A stretch of 64,000 nt of DNA. It comes from Trifolium pratense. Lineage: Eukaryota > Streptophyta > Magnoliopsida > Fabales > Fabaceae. Positions 1 to 11,419 of this stretch are shown piece by piece (position 1 is the first letter of the stretch; each line of letters begins with the position of its first letter). The notes beneath the pieces are model-generated. The model saw only the letters and a list, made by a program, of their open reading frames with translations. It ran no database searches and had not been told where the DNA came from. The position numbers and the translations under genes are program-made. The stretch covers positions 35,501,362-35,565,361 of the forward strand of contig NC_060061.1 in the NCBI RefSeq assembly GCF_020283565.1, in the 5' to 3' direction.

Positions 1-544
1 TATATATTTAACTACATTTTTTATAGTATTAAAACCAAAATATACCACTACCAAATTCTCAAACAAATCTATTATTGACTCATGTATATAATTAAAAAAC
101 AAAACTCTCACTTTTAATCATGCATATATAATAGAGTAATAACAAGAGCGGGAAACTTCTGAGCAATCTCTATCTCTATATAAATAAAAATAATCAAATA
201 GTCAATAAGAAGATCATCTTCAATCATATTACGAAGGTTAATTTATTTTAAACCAATATATTTGGTTCAAGTGGTTAATGAGTTTCCCCTAAGATAGCTT
301 ATTCTGGAGAACCTGAGTTCGTTTTCTAGTTCGAACAATTCTTTATCATATTTTACTTACTTTATGGGTAAACTTTAAATTACCGGACATGCTTTCTTAA
401 AAATAGAGGGTTAATATATACCAACAAAAAAAATTGTGAAAATAAGGTGAGTTAATCTATCTATCTATCTATCAATTAAAGGATACACAGATTGAGTGTT
501 TGATTTTGGGAGCTCACCTCCTATAATTATTTCTTTGTTAGGTT

Positions 545-2368
545 ATGATAGGGTGTTGAAGCTCTATCAAGCTAAACCTAGAAAAACAATAAAGAAAACA
601 AGTAAAATAAAGATAAAATAAAAGACTTCATTTTCATTCATTGATTGCTTCAAATATGAAGGAACATTACATATATATATATAAAGACTCTAATGGGCCT
701 AAGGGATAAAGTCCAACCAAACAAAACTCAATAACATAAATGACCAACTAATAATATAAATATGTATGTCTCATTAATATCCAATTATTTAATTAACTAC
801 TACTTATAATTATTTAACTAACGACCTCCTAATCTTCTATCATTGCCGCCGGGTTCACTTGAACCTTGTCCTCAAGGTTCAGCGATAAGTCTGGAGGCCT
901 AGGAGCTGGACGAAAGTAGAGTAGATCAACGGAGTTTTGTTGTGGCGACACTAGGCACAATTTTGAATTTTTTTGGTAAGACAAAAATGGTCTATAACAA
1001 AAATTTGGCCCATTACTCTCAAGCCCAAACGTAAAGATCCATTAAAAAAAATCTTATGATACTTGTGAGAAACAGTTGACGCTTTAGCATTGCAGAGCTG
1101 AGAGGTAGTACATTCTTTGTTAGTGCAGTGTAGCATATATGGGAAATTTGCAGCAGGCACATGCACATGGCATTAGAAAATTCAATGTACCAATTCCTTT
1201 TACCACCACTCAAATGCGTTTGAAACAACGGTCTTGCAGCTTGAATATAACAAAATTTAGGACACGTGGCGAAAAATAAGAAGCTCTCACGGAGAAAAGG
1301 TTTGTTGATCACGTGGGAACATGTATCGCGGATTTTGAAGTTGGAGTACATGTGTCGATATTTTGTTGGTGGATATGAGTTCTCATGGATTGTGCTTTTA
1401 GTCAATGGGTGAGATTTTCTTAGAATCACAACACACCAATCCAACGGTTGAGATTTGTTTGCCCGAGGAGTTGTCAAAAAAAGAAAATCATATCTAGCTC
1501 TGAAAAGAAACGCAAACACAGTGGTAGGAAAGATTACCATCAACGACGGAGATGTAAGATTCGGTGGCTTCGTGGCAACGGTGGTAGAACTAAAACTTTG
1601 TCTGACGATGATATTAGGTCCGGTGGCGTAGGAGGTAGAGGTAAAATGGATTCCGGCGTCGAATGTAGATGCGGCGGTTCCGGCGGTCGACGCAGCGATG
1701 CCGGGAGAAAAAATAAAACCTTTTCCGGCTGTTGCGGCGGTGGGGATAGAGTCAGAACTCCGTCAGGTGGCTTTAGCAAAGGCGGTAGCGGCGGAGTTGA
1801 AGGTGGAGACTGAGATATGAACAAATCCGGTGGTTTCGGCGGCGGCGGTGACGACGGAATTAGAGAAGAGTCATTTTCCGGTGGCTGCAATGGTGAGTGT
1901 AAACGTTGATCCAGTGGTTTCTGCGGTGGAGACAACACCGCAGGTGGAGTAGAGAATGTTTCTGGTGATTTTGTAGGCTGGGACGCAGTCAAAGTTGTTG
2001 TGACTTGCGGTGGTTTCTGCGGCGGCATTGGTGTTGACGATGGCGGTGACGGCGTCGGAAGAGTAATAAGCCCATTTTTTTCGTTGTCAAAGTCCAGAGA
2101 TTGTGGCTTTGGTTTTTCACTTTCTGTTTTCTCCTCTTCGTCTTTCTCTTGAGTTGTGTCAACAAGAAACATCTCCTGCCTCCTCTTTTTCAAAAACATC
2201 TCCTGCCTGCTCTTTTGTAAAATTGCATATTTTTCAGAGAGTTGTTGTAGTTTTTCTTTGAGAATTCTCTGTGTCTCTTTCTCTTTCTGTTTATATTTTT
2301 CATCAATCTCAATCAAACTTTTGTTATATTTTTCTGAAATTTCAGACCATTGTGACATAAAATTCTGA
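545..2368 (-). mobile_element. Ty3/gypsy-like retroelement remnant, internally deleted
   Basis: This block is absent from copy 2, where 26760 joins directly. Read on the minus strand, about 1000-850 encodes an ending typical of plant Ty3/gypsy polyproteins (NLEDKV followed by a short tail and a stop). Then comes AT-rich DNA with an LTR-like look down to about 545, where the plus strand reads TGATAGGGTGTTGAAGC. No reverse transcriptase or integrase is present between the 272-aa ORF and the tail, and no second LTR is visible near 2368. I read it as a deleted or non-autonomous element; family level is uncertain. Confidence 0.5.
1540..2358 (-). CDS. Proline-rich coiled-coil ORF inside retroelement remnant
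   Basis: A 272-residue ORF starting at an ATG at 2358. Residues 1-70 are Lys/Glu-rich and predicted helical or coiled coil, with a small internal repeat around the phrase RQEMFL. Residues 75-272 are dominated by Pro and Ser (SPPPPKPP-like runs). No zinc knuckle, protease or catalytic motif is visible. It lies within a block missing from the duplicate copy at 26760, and a Ty3-type polyprotein tail lies downstream on the same strand. It may therefore be a gag-like or captured piece of a deleted retroelement rather than a host gene. I do not recognise a family. Confidence 0.35.
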   Translation of the reverse strand: MSQWSEISEKYNKSLIEIDEKYKQKEKETQRILKEKLQQLSEKYAILQKSRQEMFLKKRRQEMFLVDTTQEKDEEEKTESEKPKPQSLDFDNEKNGLITLPTPSPPSSTPMPPQKPPQVTTTLTASQPTKSPETFSTPPAVLSPPQKPLDQRLHSPLQPPENDSSLIPSSPPPPKPPDLFISQSPPSTPPLPPLLKPPDGVLTLSPPPQQPEKVLFFLPASLRRPPEPPHLHSTPESILPLPPTPPDLISSSDKVLVLPPLPRSHRILHLRR

Positions 2369-3041
2369 CTAGAACATTTTAAAAATATTAAAAAATGTTA
2401 TTACAATAAAAAAATTTATCTTTTTTTAAATTTTTCAACTGAGACACTAGTTAGCATGCTTCTAAAGATTATATATCTGCTTTTAAAAAGAAGTCTAATT
2501 TTCCAGTCTTGGCTAACTTTGACATAACTCGGCACTATAATATAGATAATTATAAAATTGGACATTTAGGCACGTCAAACTGCTAATGTTGCAAATTATT
2601 TTGGGCTGCTAAACATTACTGAAACTCATACACAACTGCGTGGTTTTAGGTTCAAATCTAAGAAAAGATATGTTCAATCTAACAATATCTACATTGTCAA
2701 TATCTTAGTGTTACAGACAAATCGTCCATCTTTACAACCCTTGGATTAAAATATACGGTTAAAATTTAATTCCTGATCCAATTTATTCTTATGCTACTCA
2801 CGTCTTCTCCTCTGCAATTGTGCACTGTATATCATCGTTCCCATTGCCTCCTTCCATTACATCCCACTCTCATTTCCTCTTTCTATGTCACCTCTCTTCG
2901 TGTTTGCAAAAGTCGTTTCTAGAATAAGAATTTGTATGGTAATATCCCTATTTTTGCAAATTTATTTCAGAATGTTTCAAGAAAAAAATTCAAAATTTAT
3001 TTCAAAATGTTAATATAGTTATATATTTGTACTTTATTTCT

Positions 3042-4120
3042 AGGGTTAATAGGTTTTTAACCCCCTGCAATATGGTTGATTTTTGCTTTACCCCCTGCAA
3101 AATTTTTTTTTTATTATCCCCTCGCAATATCAAGATTCCATCGATTACCCCCCTGGGTTGACAACTGGGATGCTGACGGTTCATTTAAGATGACATGGCA
3201 AGTATATGTGGCTTTCTTTTATTTTTTTATTTAGTGACATGTTGCCTCATCATATTTTAAAATTAAAAAAAAATTAAAAATTAGAAAATGGTATTTCTTC
3301 ATGTGCATCCATCGTTCTCTTCCTCCAAATTCCAATAACCCATTTGTTTCTGCTTAAAAAAAAAAAAAGCATTTGTTTCTTCATAAAATCAAGATCAACC
3401 TTCATCATCAAATTCCAACAACCCATTTTCTTCTCACAATATCCCATTCCAATAACCCACTATGATTTTTTCTTAGTTGTGACAGAAGAAAAGTCACTAT
3501 CACTAATTTCTCATTACTTGCATCTGGTTAATGTTCTCTCTCTCTCTCTCTCTCTCACTAATTTAGGAGTTATTGATGGTTAATCTATTTGTGTCTGCTT
3601 CAAAGGAGCTTCTTTTGGGTTTGTTCATTTTTGGGTTGCTATCTGCTCGCCTTCGCGTGGTGGTGGTGAGTTCGTGGGGGTGGTGATTTTTGTGATTCTG
3701 GGTTTTTTTCTCTCATGGGTTCGTGGTTGTGTGTCTCTGAATTTGTGGTGGTGGGGATCTCTCTTGAATTTAATCCTCCTAAATGATTGATTTTGGATTT
3801 GTTGATTTTATTGATGAATTTGTTGGTGGTAGGTAGTGATGATGTTGGGATTTGGATGACGAATAGTTGTTGGATTTTTTTATATTTTTAAATTAGTTTA
3901 TCATGTGGCAACATTTCACTAAATAAATAAATTAAAAATAAATGAAAAGCCACATATACTTGCCATGTCGTCTTAAATGAACAGTCAGCATCCCAGTTGT
4001 CAACTCAGGGGGGTAATTGATGGAATCTTGATATTGCGAGGGGGTAATCAAAAAAATATATTTTGCAGGGGGTAAAGCAAAAATCAGCCATATTGCAGAG
4101 GGTAAAGACCTATTAACCCT
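3042..4120. mobile_element. Non-autonomous element with long terminal inverted repeats
   Basis: The left end (3042-about 3260) and right end (about 3890-4120) are inverted copies of each other, both starting GGGTTAATAGG and continuing through a CCCCCTGCAATATGG-type segment, about 220 bp each. The block is absent from the duplicate copy, where 27358 reads straight through. Flanks TTATTTCT and TTATTTTT may be an 8-bp target duplication with one change. The interior has no transposase-like ORF. Long TIRs suggest a Mutator-like or foldback MITE. Confidence 0.75.
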
Positions 4121-4786
4121 TATTTTTATGTTTTTGTGGGGCAATAATAAGCCCCATATGGGCCAAGAGTAAAAACTAAATAATACTAGATATTTTGCCT
4201 AAAAACAAGGATGTTTTCTCTCTCAAACTCGTGATTCTTTTATATCCCCAATATTCTAATTTTGCCCTTGCAAAAAATTTCGTTTCGCTGAAATTGAATT
4301 TTTTCTCCTACAAATTCAGAGTAAATTTCAGTTTTTATATACCGAAATTTGTTTTCAAGACAAAAAAAAAAATTTCGGTTACTATAAACCTAAGTTTTTT
4401 GAAAGGACAAAATCGAAAATTTAGGAAATATAAAAGAAACACGGGGAGTCGGGAGAGAAAACATCTAAAAACAAATCAACTAAGAGGGACCTAATATTTT
4501 GGGGCTTAACAAAAGGCCAAAAAGGGGCCTCTTTACATGAGGCTTTTTTGACAGCTCTAAATACGGTAAGGAGTTTGACAAAAAAAAATGAAAATATGCA
4601 ACTAGTTAGTCAAAATCGCTCGTGTGAGTTTTTGAAGTGATAAACGACAAACTTTGGATTAACTAAAATAGACTTGTAGTATTTGGTGTAAGTTAAGACG
4701 CTTTCTCCTATGGTCAAGTGACATCGAGAGTAATGATATAGATGATACTTGCAAATATTCAAATGTTCAAATCGGTGGGAGAGTAA

Positions 4787-5132
4787 TCTATAACAATATA
4801 TAAAGGGGATAAGGGAGTTTGGGCTGAATTTTTTTTGGTCCATTTTGCCCTTAACTTCCTTTATGGTTTTTTAATTATTCCATAATTGCCCTTAACTTCC
4901 TCTTTTTTTTTTTATGGTTTTTTCATCTATATCTATTCTATACTATAATATATAAAAAGAATACATGAGTTTTGGGGTAGAATTTTCATAATACCAACAT
5001 TACCCTTGCTTTTTTTTAGTAGCAACAAAAATCTTTTATTAACAAACTCACCATAACATAAAGCGTATCTTTTTTTTTGGGTACATAAGTTAGACACAGG
5101 CAGGCGCGGAACGCGCCTGCCTGGCCCGCTAG
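4787..5132 (+). mobile_element. Non-autonomous Helitron (346 bp)
   Basis: The element begins TCTATAACAA and ends CTAG. A perfect 12-bp stem with a 3-nt GAA loop (5097-5123) stops 5 nt before the terminal CTAG, which is the Helitron 3' signature. It is inserted between host A (4786) and T (5133) without target duplication. The uninterrupted site exists at 31230/31231, so both ends are exact. It encodes no protein. Confidence 0.88.
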
Positions 5133-5684
5133 TGATATAGAAAATTAACAATACTAATTATTAACAATGACTGTTTTCGAACAAAACAATAATTTTTTTA
5201 CACAAATATAAAATCATTTTTATTATATGTTATTGAGAGCTACAAATTTTTTTTATGTGTTTTTATTGAACACTTTTAATCTTAATAGTTCCCAATAATA
5301 TATTAAAATATTATGTTAGATTTCTTTAAAATTTTACATTGGTAATTTATATAAGGCAAAATAATAGTCCCTTAACTTGATTTCCGTTAACACTTTAATT
5401 AGTTCTTTTTATTTTATTTTATAACATTTTATTCCTTTTTCATGTTTGGATATGAATTTTAAGTTTCAATTTATAGTTTTATTTTTCCGTTCTTTTCAAT
5501 CATAAAAAGTTATATACAAACATGGGTAAAAAACCATAAATGACAAAAACATAAAAAATATAAAAGATTAAATTGTTACTTAAAATTAAGTTAACATTTA
5601 AAAATATGATTTTATTTATATAATATAAATTTTTAATCTAACGGTTAAACGAAAACTATTTATTTTTATATTTAAGAATTATAT

Positions 5685-5925
5685 TCAAGATAGTGCAGAA
5701 GAGTTGCAAATTTATTTCGGTTGTTCCATGAGCCAAACACCAACTCTAGTAAATTACTTTTAACCAATGATATAGCTATAGCCATAGCTTGGGACATAAA
5801 CTCCAAAATGAAATTAAATGCCAAGTTTCTTTTAGTTTTTATTTTTTTACACCCTTTCGTCAAAATTAAAAAACATTTTTACACACCCCATCTTTAATTA
5901 TAGATATCCGATGTAGGTATTACAC
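5685..5925 (+). promoter_or_regulatory. Orphan DEFL upstream module
   Basis: It contains the phrases shared by the DEFL gene promoters (GTTCCATGAGCCAAACA, CATAAACTCCAAAATGAA, TTTTTACACCC). No signal-peptide exon follows; a MITE-like tract starting near 5928 comes next. Copies occur at 28760-28985 and 35780-36005. The shared order of elements suggests a promoter left behind when the gene was lost. Function is inferred from its position in intact genes. Confidence 0.6.
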
Positions 5926-6495
5926 CATCTTCAATGGTAGTACTTATTTTTTTTAAGTACTAATATCTAAGAGGTACCACAATTGGAGCAATAACAAAAT
6001 AGTACCTAATAGGTACTGAATCTAAAATAAGACTTGGTACTTATACTATTTTTTGTGAGACCCTTTAAAAAATATGTAAAGTTATTGGTGAGATGTGTTA
6101 TTGGTAGGACCTATATAAAACTTTTTAAGAGTTGTTTGGTTAGAGGGATCGAATACTTATTAGGTACTATTATTAAAAAATTATAAATGAATGATGTGTA
6201 CATGTGAGACCTAGTTAAATACCGAAAAATAGATCTAGGTAATTATTACCAATAATAAATTGGTTATAACATGACAACCTAAAAAAAACTCAATTGAATA
6301 TTGTAGTAAATAAATTGACTCTTGTATATTCGTTAATTGGTCCAATGGTGATTAGCGTTGGACTTGGTAGGGATGATCATAGTTCGGTCCTAGCAACTGC
6401 GATCGGGAGGGGGCTGAAACAAATTGATGTCAGAACTGACCCCCGAACCAAATTAAATGGTTCAGTGAGCTGGATACTGGTTGTGGAAAAAAAAT

Positions 6496-6496
<1 letters not shown>

Positions 6497-6576
<80 letters not shown>
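6497..6576. repeat. (TA)n microsatellite
   Basis: About 80 bp of uninterrupted TA dinucleotides at the left edge of a MITE. The duplicate locus near 36595-36643 has a shorter run. Length differences here and in the neighbouring copy are typical of slippage. Confidence 0.95.
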
Positions 6577-6579
<3 letters not shown>

Positions 6580-6975
6580 GAGGGATCAAATTACACTGGT
6601 ATAACATTTGAGTAATGTTACACCGCTCAATAACACTTCAACGAATACAAATTTTACAAAATTCATCGTTGGATTGAACTTTTATATCATTTAGATCATT
6701 CATGTTCAATTTTACAAAAATCTAAAATCGTTTGATATGTTATTGAGACTGATCAAGATTAACGCTTTATGTGGTTTTATTGAATACCGTTAAGCTTGAT
6801 CAATCTCAAAAACATATGAAATGATTTTATATTTGTATAGAATTGAACATAAATGATCTATATGATATAAACTTTCAATCCAGTGGTGGATTTTGTAAAA
6901 TTTGTATTCGTTAAAGCGTTATTGAGCGGTGTAACATTACTCAAATGTTACGCCGGTGTAATTTGATCTCTCCCC
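6577..6975. mobile_element. MITE with long imperfect TIRs, copy 1
   Basis: The left end GGGGAGGGATCAAATTACAC and the right end (reverse complement GGGGAGAGATCAAATTACAC) form inverted repeats that extend inward for well over 80 bp, including the GTAATGTTACACCGCTCAAT segment. It is inserted in a TA-rich tract. A second copy lies at 36644-37042, and a partial relative at about 10440-10600. It encodes nothing. Confidence 0.8.
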
Positions 6976-7007
6976 ATATATATATATATTAATATGGAAT
7001 ATATGCC

Positions 7008-7307
7008 TCCTAATGGTGTAGAAGAGTTCCATATATTTTGGGTGTTCCGTGAGCCAAAGATGAGCTTTACTAAATTGCTTGTTAATAAGTAATGTGATAA
7101 TCGAAGGAACATTAACTCCAAAATGAAGTTAAAGCCAAGTTTTAAATCTTGGTCTTGTATAAAAAAATAATAAAAAATCGTCTCAACATTTTTTGTCTTT
7201 TACACTCTCCACAGCTATAAGTAGATAACCCAATGTGAGTTAGTTTATTCACAATCTAATTAAGTAATAAATTTCTAAGTGAAAATTGTACGTAAGAAGT
7301 GATAATC
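7008..7307 (+). promoter_or_regulatory. DEFL A upstream module and TATA region
   Basis: It carries the conserved DEFL upstream order: GTTCCGTGAGCCAAAGATGAGC, then GGAACATTAACTCCAAAATG, then TTTTACACTCTCCACAGCTATAAGTAGATAAC. The last is the likely TATA region (about 7213-7225), roughly 90 bp before the ATG. The same order precedes every intact DEFL gene in the window. Confidence 0.65.
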
Positions 7308-7878
7308 ATGAACAAGACACACTATGGATTTTTCTTCTTCCTACTTCTTATTGCTTCTCGTAAGTCTTAGTCACTCTAGTCCTTAATATAAGAGAGAGAT
7401 TAACATTTAGATTCATTGAGAATTTAATGTATCTAGTTCATATTATAAACTAAATACATTAGATTCTCAATGAACCTAAAAAGTAAAATTTCTCTTATAT
7501 TTAGGACCTAAGGGAGTATATGTTTGGCACTAAAACATATAACAATAATTTGAATAATATTTACAATTGCATAGTACTATACTACATATGAATAAATAAT
7601 ATGTAAATTAATAATGAAATTTATTTAATTAAGTTGTATTGATTATAATGTTTGTTCGATCAATGAATGCAGAAATGATGGTAAAAAGTGAGGAATGGAA
7701 ATGTAGGACACGGAGCACTAAGTTTAAAGGGGAATGTTATAATAGAAGTCGTATTTGTAATTCAACTTGTCATGATGAAGGTTTTCCGCTTGGTGGTGAA
7801 TGCATTGGATGCATGAGCTGTGTTCATGGGAGTGCCACACTTAAAAGTTGTTTCTGCAAAAATAGTAGTTGTGAATAG
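7308..7878 (+). CDS. Defensin-like secreted peptide A (two exons)
   Basis: Exon 1 (7308-7359) encodes a 17-residue hydrophobic start, MNKTHYGFFFFLLLIAS, which is a signal peptide core. The intron 7360-7672 has a GTAAGT donor and a TGCAG acceptor and is phase 1. Exon 2 is 7673-7878. The 85-aa product has ten cysteines in the mature part, including CNSTC (CxxxC), GGEC (GxC) and CFC (CxC), the cysteine-stabilised alpha-beta signature of plant defensin-like peptides. Such peptides are secreted and act in defence, pollen or nodule signalling; the specific role cannot be told here. The coding product is identical to that of the gene at 37371-37941. The intron holds a small degenerate Stowaway-like inverted repeat (about 7370-7515). 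Confidence 0.85.
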
Positions 7879-9044
7879 TTTGGGTCATGAGCATGTTAGT
7901 GCTCGAGTAAAGATCTTTTTCATTTTTCAAATGATTGGAAGTCTTAATTACAATAATTTTAACGTATAAATGTCTGATTATGCCACACTTATCGAAATGT
8001 GTGCATAATTTTTCTTTTATGGGTCTTGCTTATTTAAGGGCTTAAAGAGCGCACCGGGGACACTATTTAACATTTGCCTTCTTTTATTCACTCTAAAACT
8101 ATAAAGTACGTAGTAGCGAAGATCTCAATTTTTTTTTGAAAATTGTGGATTATATTCTTTCTCGCCAGTTCTCTAGTTTTTGCAGTTTCACTAGACTTTA
8201 GCTACTCTACTATATATTTGTGTTATGTTTCTCTTATTATTAAGGAGTACCCCTTATAATCATTTGTGTCATGTTTTATGTTTTTTAATCAATCTTTTTT
8301 TAGTTGCATCAATTTTTGTTTGCATTCGTGATATATTATTTTGATAAGCAAAGCTTATAACTTATTATTTTTTATTTTATTTTTACCCTTATTAACTTAC
8401 TTGAAAAATTTAAATATTAATTAAACTTATTTTTTTGATGTATTCGTATTTATAAGAAACTTATTATTTTTCTATGTCTTTCCGGTCATTTTTATAAGGA
8501 ACATTTTGGAAAAAAAATTGGTCATTTTTATAAGAAACTTTGACTAATTTTCAAATGTTTTAAATGTTTTATTTCACTTATACCCTTATTTATTATGAGA
8601 GTGGATATTAAAAATAAAGAAATTAGTTGAATTAAGAGAAATTAAATAAGGGTATAAATGGAATAAGTTAAAATTTATAAGAGTATTAAATGAAAATAGC
8701 TATTTAAAATGTGTTTTCTTGGTCTGTGTAATTTTTTCATAGTATTTCTTATAAAAACGACTAAAGAAAATAGTTCGATTGTTAATTTTTTCCAACACAT
8801 CAAATTTAATCAGCTAATGTTCATTTTTGCCAAACATAGCGAAAGTTAATTATTATAAAATAAAATTGCATACTTTAAAAAAATAAAATTCTATGTATAT
8901 TGAGTGACTTGAAATCATCATTAATAGACTATGAACTATTATTTTCACTAACACTGGAACTAATATGCATGTGTATCGAATGACTTATCAACAATAATAA
9001 ACTCTAAACTAATATTTTCATCAATATTTGTACTAATATATATA
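7879..9044. other. Intergenic DNA downstream of DEFL A
   Basis: AT-rich DNA without a supportable gene. The part up to about 8345 is duplicated downstream of DEFL D (37942-38405). From about 8885 to 9044 it resembles the interior of the hAT-type element at 11420-11786, so it is probably a hAT fragment. Confidence 0.6.
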
Positions 9045-9318
9045 CTCCCTCCGTCTCATATTATAAGAAAAAAAATCAATTTTTCATGTCCCAAATTATA
9101 AGCAAAAAAAAAAACTTTTATTATTTTCAAGATAAATTTTTACTTAAATTACTCTATTTCTTCTTTTCCCCATAATCAATAACCAATAAAAATACTTTTT
9201 ACATCTTCACATGAAACTTATTTCAACAAAATCACAAAAAACCATTTTGAAATTATCATATTTTACTTTTCTTAATAAGTGTGAATTTTTTTTTTTTTAT
9301 ATTATGGGATGGAGGGAG
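9045..9318. mobile_element. Stowaway-type MITE
   Basis: Ends are CTCCCTCCGT and GGAGGGAG, flanked by TA on both sides (9043-9044 and 9319-9320), as expected for Tc1/Mariner-derived Stowaway elements. The homologous copy is at 38583-38857. It has no coding capacity. Confidence 0.9.
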
Positions 9319-9704
9319 TACCACCGAACCGACTTTAACTTTAGCATTTTTAAACACTAGTAATTATGTGTTGTTTCACGTTAATGATGTTGTTTGTTAC
9401 TACAATTGTCCATACTAAAAAGAACAAAGTTGAGAAATCTAAGAAAACGATTTTAATGTTTTACTTAAAAATTAATAAAGCGGGTGTATATTATTAGCAA
9501 CGTAGATATATAGTTTAAATAGTAGCTACCAAAAATATTATTGGCATTTTTCGGATTTCACGTTTTTCCACATTTAATTGGTGAGTTTTTTTATTAGGTT
9601 ACTTTACGAGAAAAAAAAATGTACATTGCTATTTACACCTTTATATTTTTAAGTAAGTGTAATTAGTTACAATATATATAGATCAATATTTAAAGAAAGA
9701 GTGA

Positions 9705-9889
9705 TGCTTCAGCTAGCTATAACTATTTATTGATATATTTTAGGAGTATATGCAAAATGGTGCAAAAGGGTTACACATTTATTTTGGGTGTTCCATGAGC
9801 CAAGCATGAGCTCTACTAAATTACCTTTTAGTATTGCTACAGTCATAGGGACATAAACTGCAAAATGAAGTTAATTAAATGCAAGTTTA

Positions 9890-9928
<39 letters not shown>

Positions 9929-10078
9929 TTACATTTTTTACACCCTCCATCTCGATAGATACTGCTACTAATTTTCTAGTTAATAATGCGATCATCAAAG
10001 GAACGTCAAATTTTCACAATAAAAATAAATAAAGAAAAAGTTTTTTACACCCTCCACATCTATAAATGTTTTGCTTGT
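9705..10078 (+). promoter_or_regulatory. Orphan DEFL upstream module (gene missing)
   Basis: The stretch matches the upstream region of DEFL B (24688-25050) from GATGCTTCAGCTAGC through the ATT microsatellite to CCACATCTATAAAT. At about 10079 the homology ends at the TATA box and unrelated DNA follows. The signal exon and Cys-rich exon are absent, so this is a promoter truncated exactly in its core. Confidence 0.7.
9890..9928. repeat. (ATT)n microsatellite
   Basis: A perfect ATT run inside the orphan DEFL upstream module. Equivalent runs of different length sit at the same place upstream of DEFL B (24879-24911) and DEFL C (30005-30039). Confidence 0.9.
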
Positions 10079-10763
10079 AATTTAATTTCTTGGTGGAATA
10101 ATCTCTTGCTTTATTTTATTTTAATTATATTTTTTTAGGGTACTTTTGAGGTGATTTCTTTGGGATGAAAACATATATAGTTGGAAATTGGAATGTCTTA
10201 CTTATCACCTTAGTACCATTTTAACCTTTGAAAAAAATCTTGTTTTGTTTGTGGCAAACCTTGTTAGTTGTTTCTTGATGCAGTTTGTTTCTGTTCGTTT
10301 TGCCATTGATTTTTTTAGGCACTCTTTTTTTGTTGTTGCAACAATACATTCTTTATCACTATTTAATTTTGTGCACTTGTGTTGGAGTTGCATTTTAGTA
10401 TATTTTTGTTCTTTGGATGATTAAAATAAAAGAAGTATTTTTGCGTAAACTTTCAATCGAACAAATGATTATAAGATAACATATTATAAGATATTTTAAA
10501 ATTATGCAAGGTAATTTATATAATGTAAACTTTCAATCGAACAAATGATTTTATAAAATTTGTATTCGTTAAAATATTATTTAACGGTGAAACATTATTG
10601 ATAAATATATATGAGTTCAGATCCGTTGACACCATGTGTCAACTTAAAGTTTGACACCAAATCATCTAAGATTTTAATCTAGCGGCTAACATTTATCTAA
10701 TATGAAAACTTGTATGGACCTCGCTTGCACTCACGTGTTCTAGGTTTTTATTTTATCATGTAC

Positions 10764-11110
10764 CACTACTAGAAAAATTAAGTTTATAGAGGAAATAAAT
10801 CCGTCGCTAATTGTTAAATATCCGTCACAAATAAGTTTAGCGATGGAATTCACGACGGCGCAAATATCCGTAAACAATTTCAAGGTCGCTAATTGTTAAT
10901 AGATCCGTCACTAATGACTGACCAAAAGTACAACCTTTGTTCTCGAAATTTCGTCGCTAATTAGTGTTGGTATTAAGTTCCCTCGCTAATTAGTGACATA
11001 TTTCATATTCCCTCACTAATTTATGATAGATTTCATATTCACTCGCTAATAATTGTGACACCTAATATTTGTGACATATTTGAAATTCCCTCCCTAATTT
11101 ATGATGTAAT
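10764..11110 (+). mobile_element. CACTA (En/Spm-like) terminal fragment
   Basis: It starts CACTACTAGAAAAA, the canonical end of plant CACTA transposons, followed by subterminal repeats of the type TCCGTCGCTAATTGTTA / CCCTCGCTAATTAGTGA. No transposase ORF and no matching right end are recognisable, so it is a fragment or a decayed short element; the right limit is approximate. The preceding 10079-10763 holds a partial MITE and no gene. Confidence 0.6.
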
Positions 11111-11419
11111 TGAAATTTCCTCGTAAATGCTATTACAAATACATTTATTATATTCAGTAAAATAATTTTTTTAAATATATATCATTTTATATAAATCATT
11201 TTTTTAATCGAATCCATAAGTATCACGTATATCATCACAAAAAAATCATCACTAGTATTTAACATTGTTCTTGAAATTAAGAATTTACAATCAATTCTCA
11301 AAACAACAATATATTATATATATTACACATGTACTGTGAATGAGTTTCCAACAATCTTTTAATTGCAATCTAAACGAAACCTTATAGGCATGAATCGAAT
11401 GATCCATGATATCTTTAAC

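Larger units (their letters stand above)
1..5968. repeat. Segmental duplication block P, copy 1
   Basis: This stretch is repeated, with indels, at 26265-29039; its right part (from about 4575) recurs again at 31021-36060. The first 540 bases hold no gene, only AT-rich DNA with a short ATCT run near 459-471. Copy 1 differs from copy 2 by three large insertions: about 545-2368, 3042-4120 and 4787-5132. The shared remainder (2370-3041, 4121-4786, 5133-5690) shows no convincing ORF. Confidence 0.85.

Noticed and set aside
3344..3583. Small Lys/Phe/Ser-rich ORF on the plus strand
   Set aside because: Inside the long-TIR element; it depends on poly-A and a TC microsatellite and is not conserved.
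5672..5863. 63-aa minus-strand ORF, duplicated at 28753-28938
   Set aside because: It is the antisense of the orphan DEFL upstream module, repeated only with the segmental duplication; indels between copies change its length.
6377..6607. Open frames with long Tyr-Ile repeats (also 36382-36678)
   Set aside because: They are translations of the (TA)n microsatellite and the edge of a MITE.
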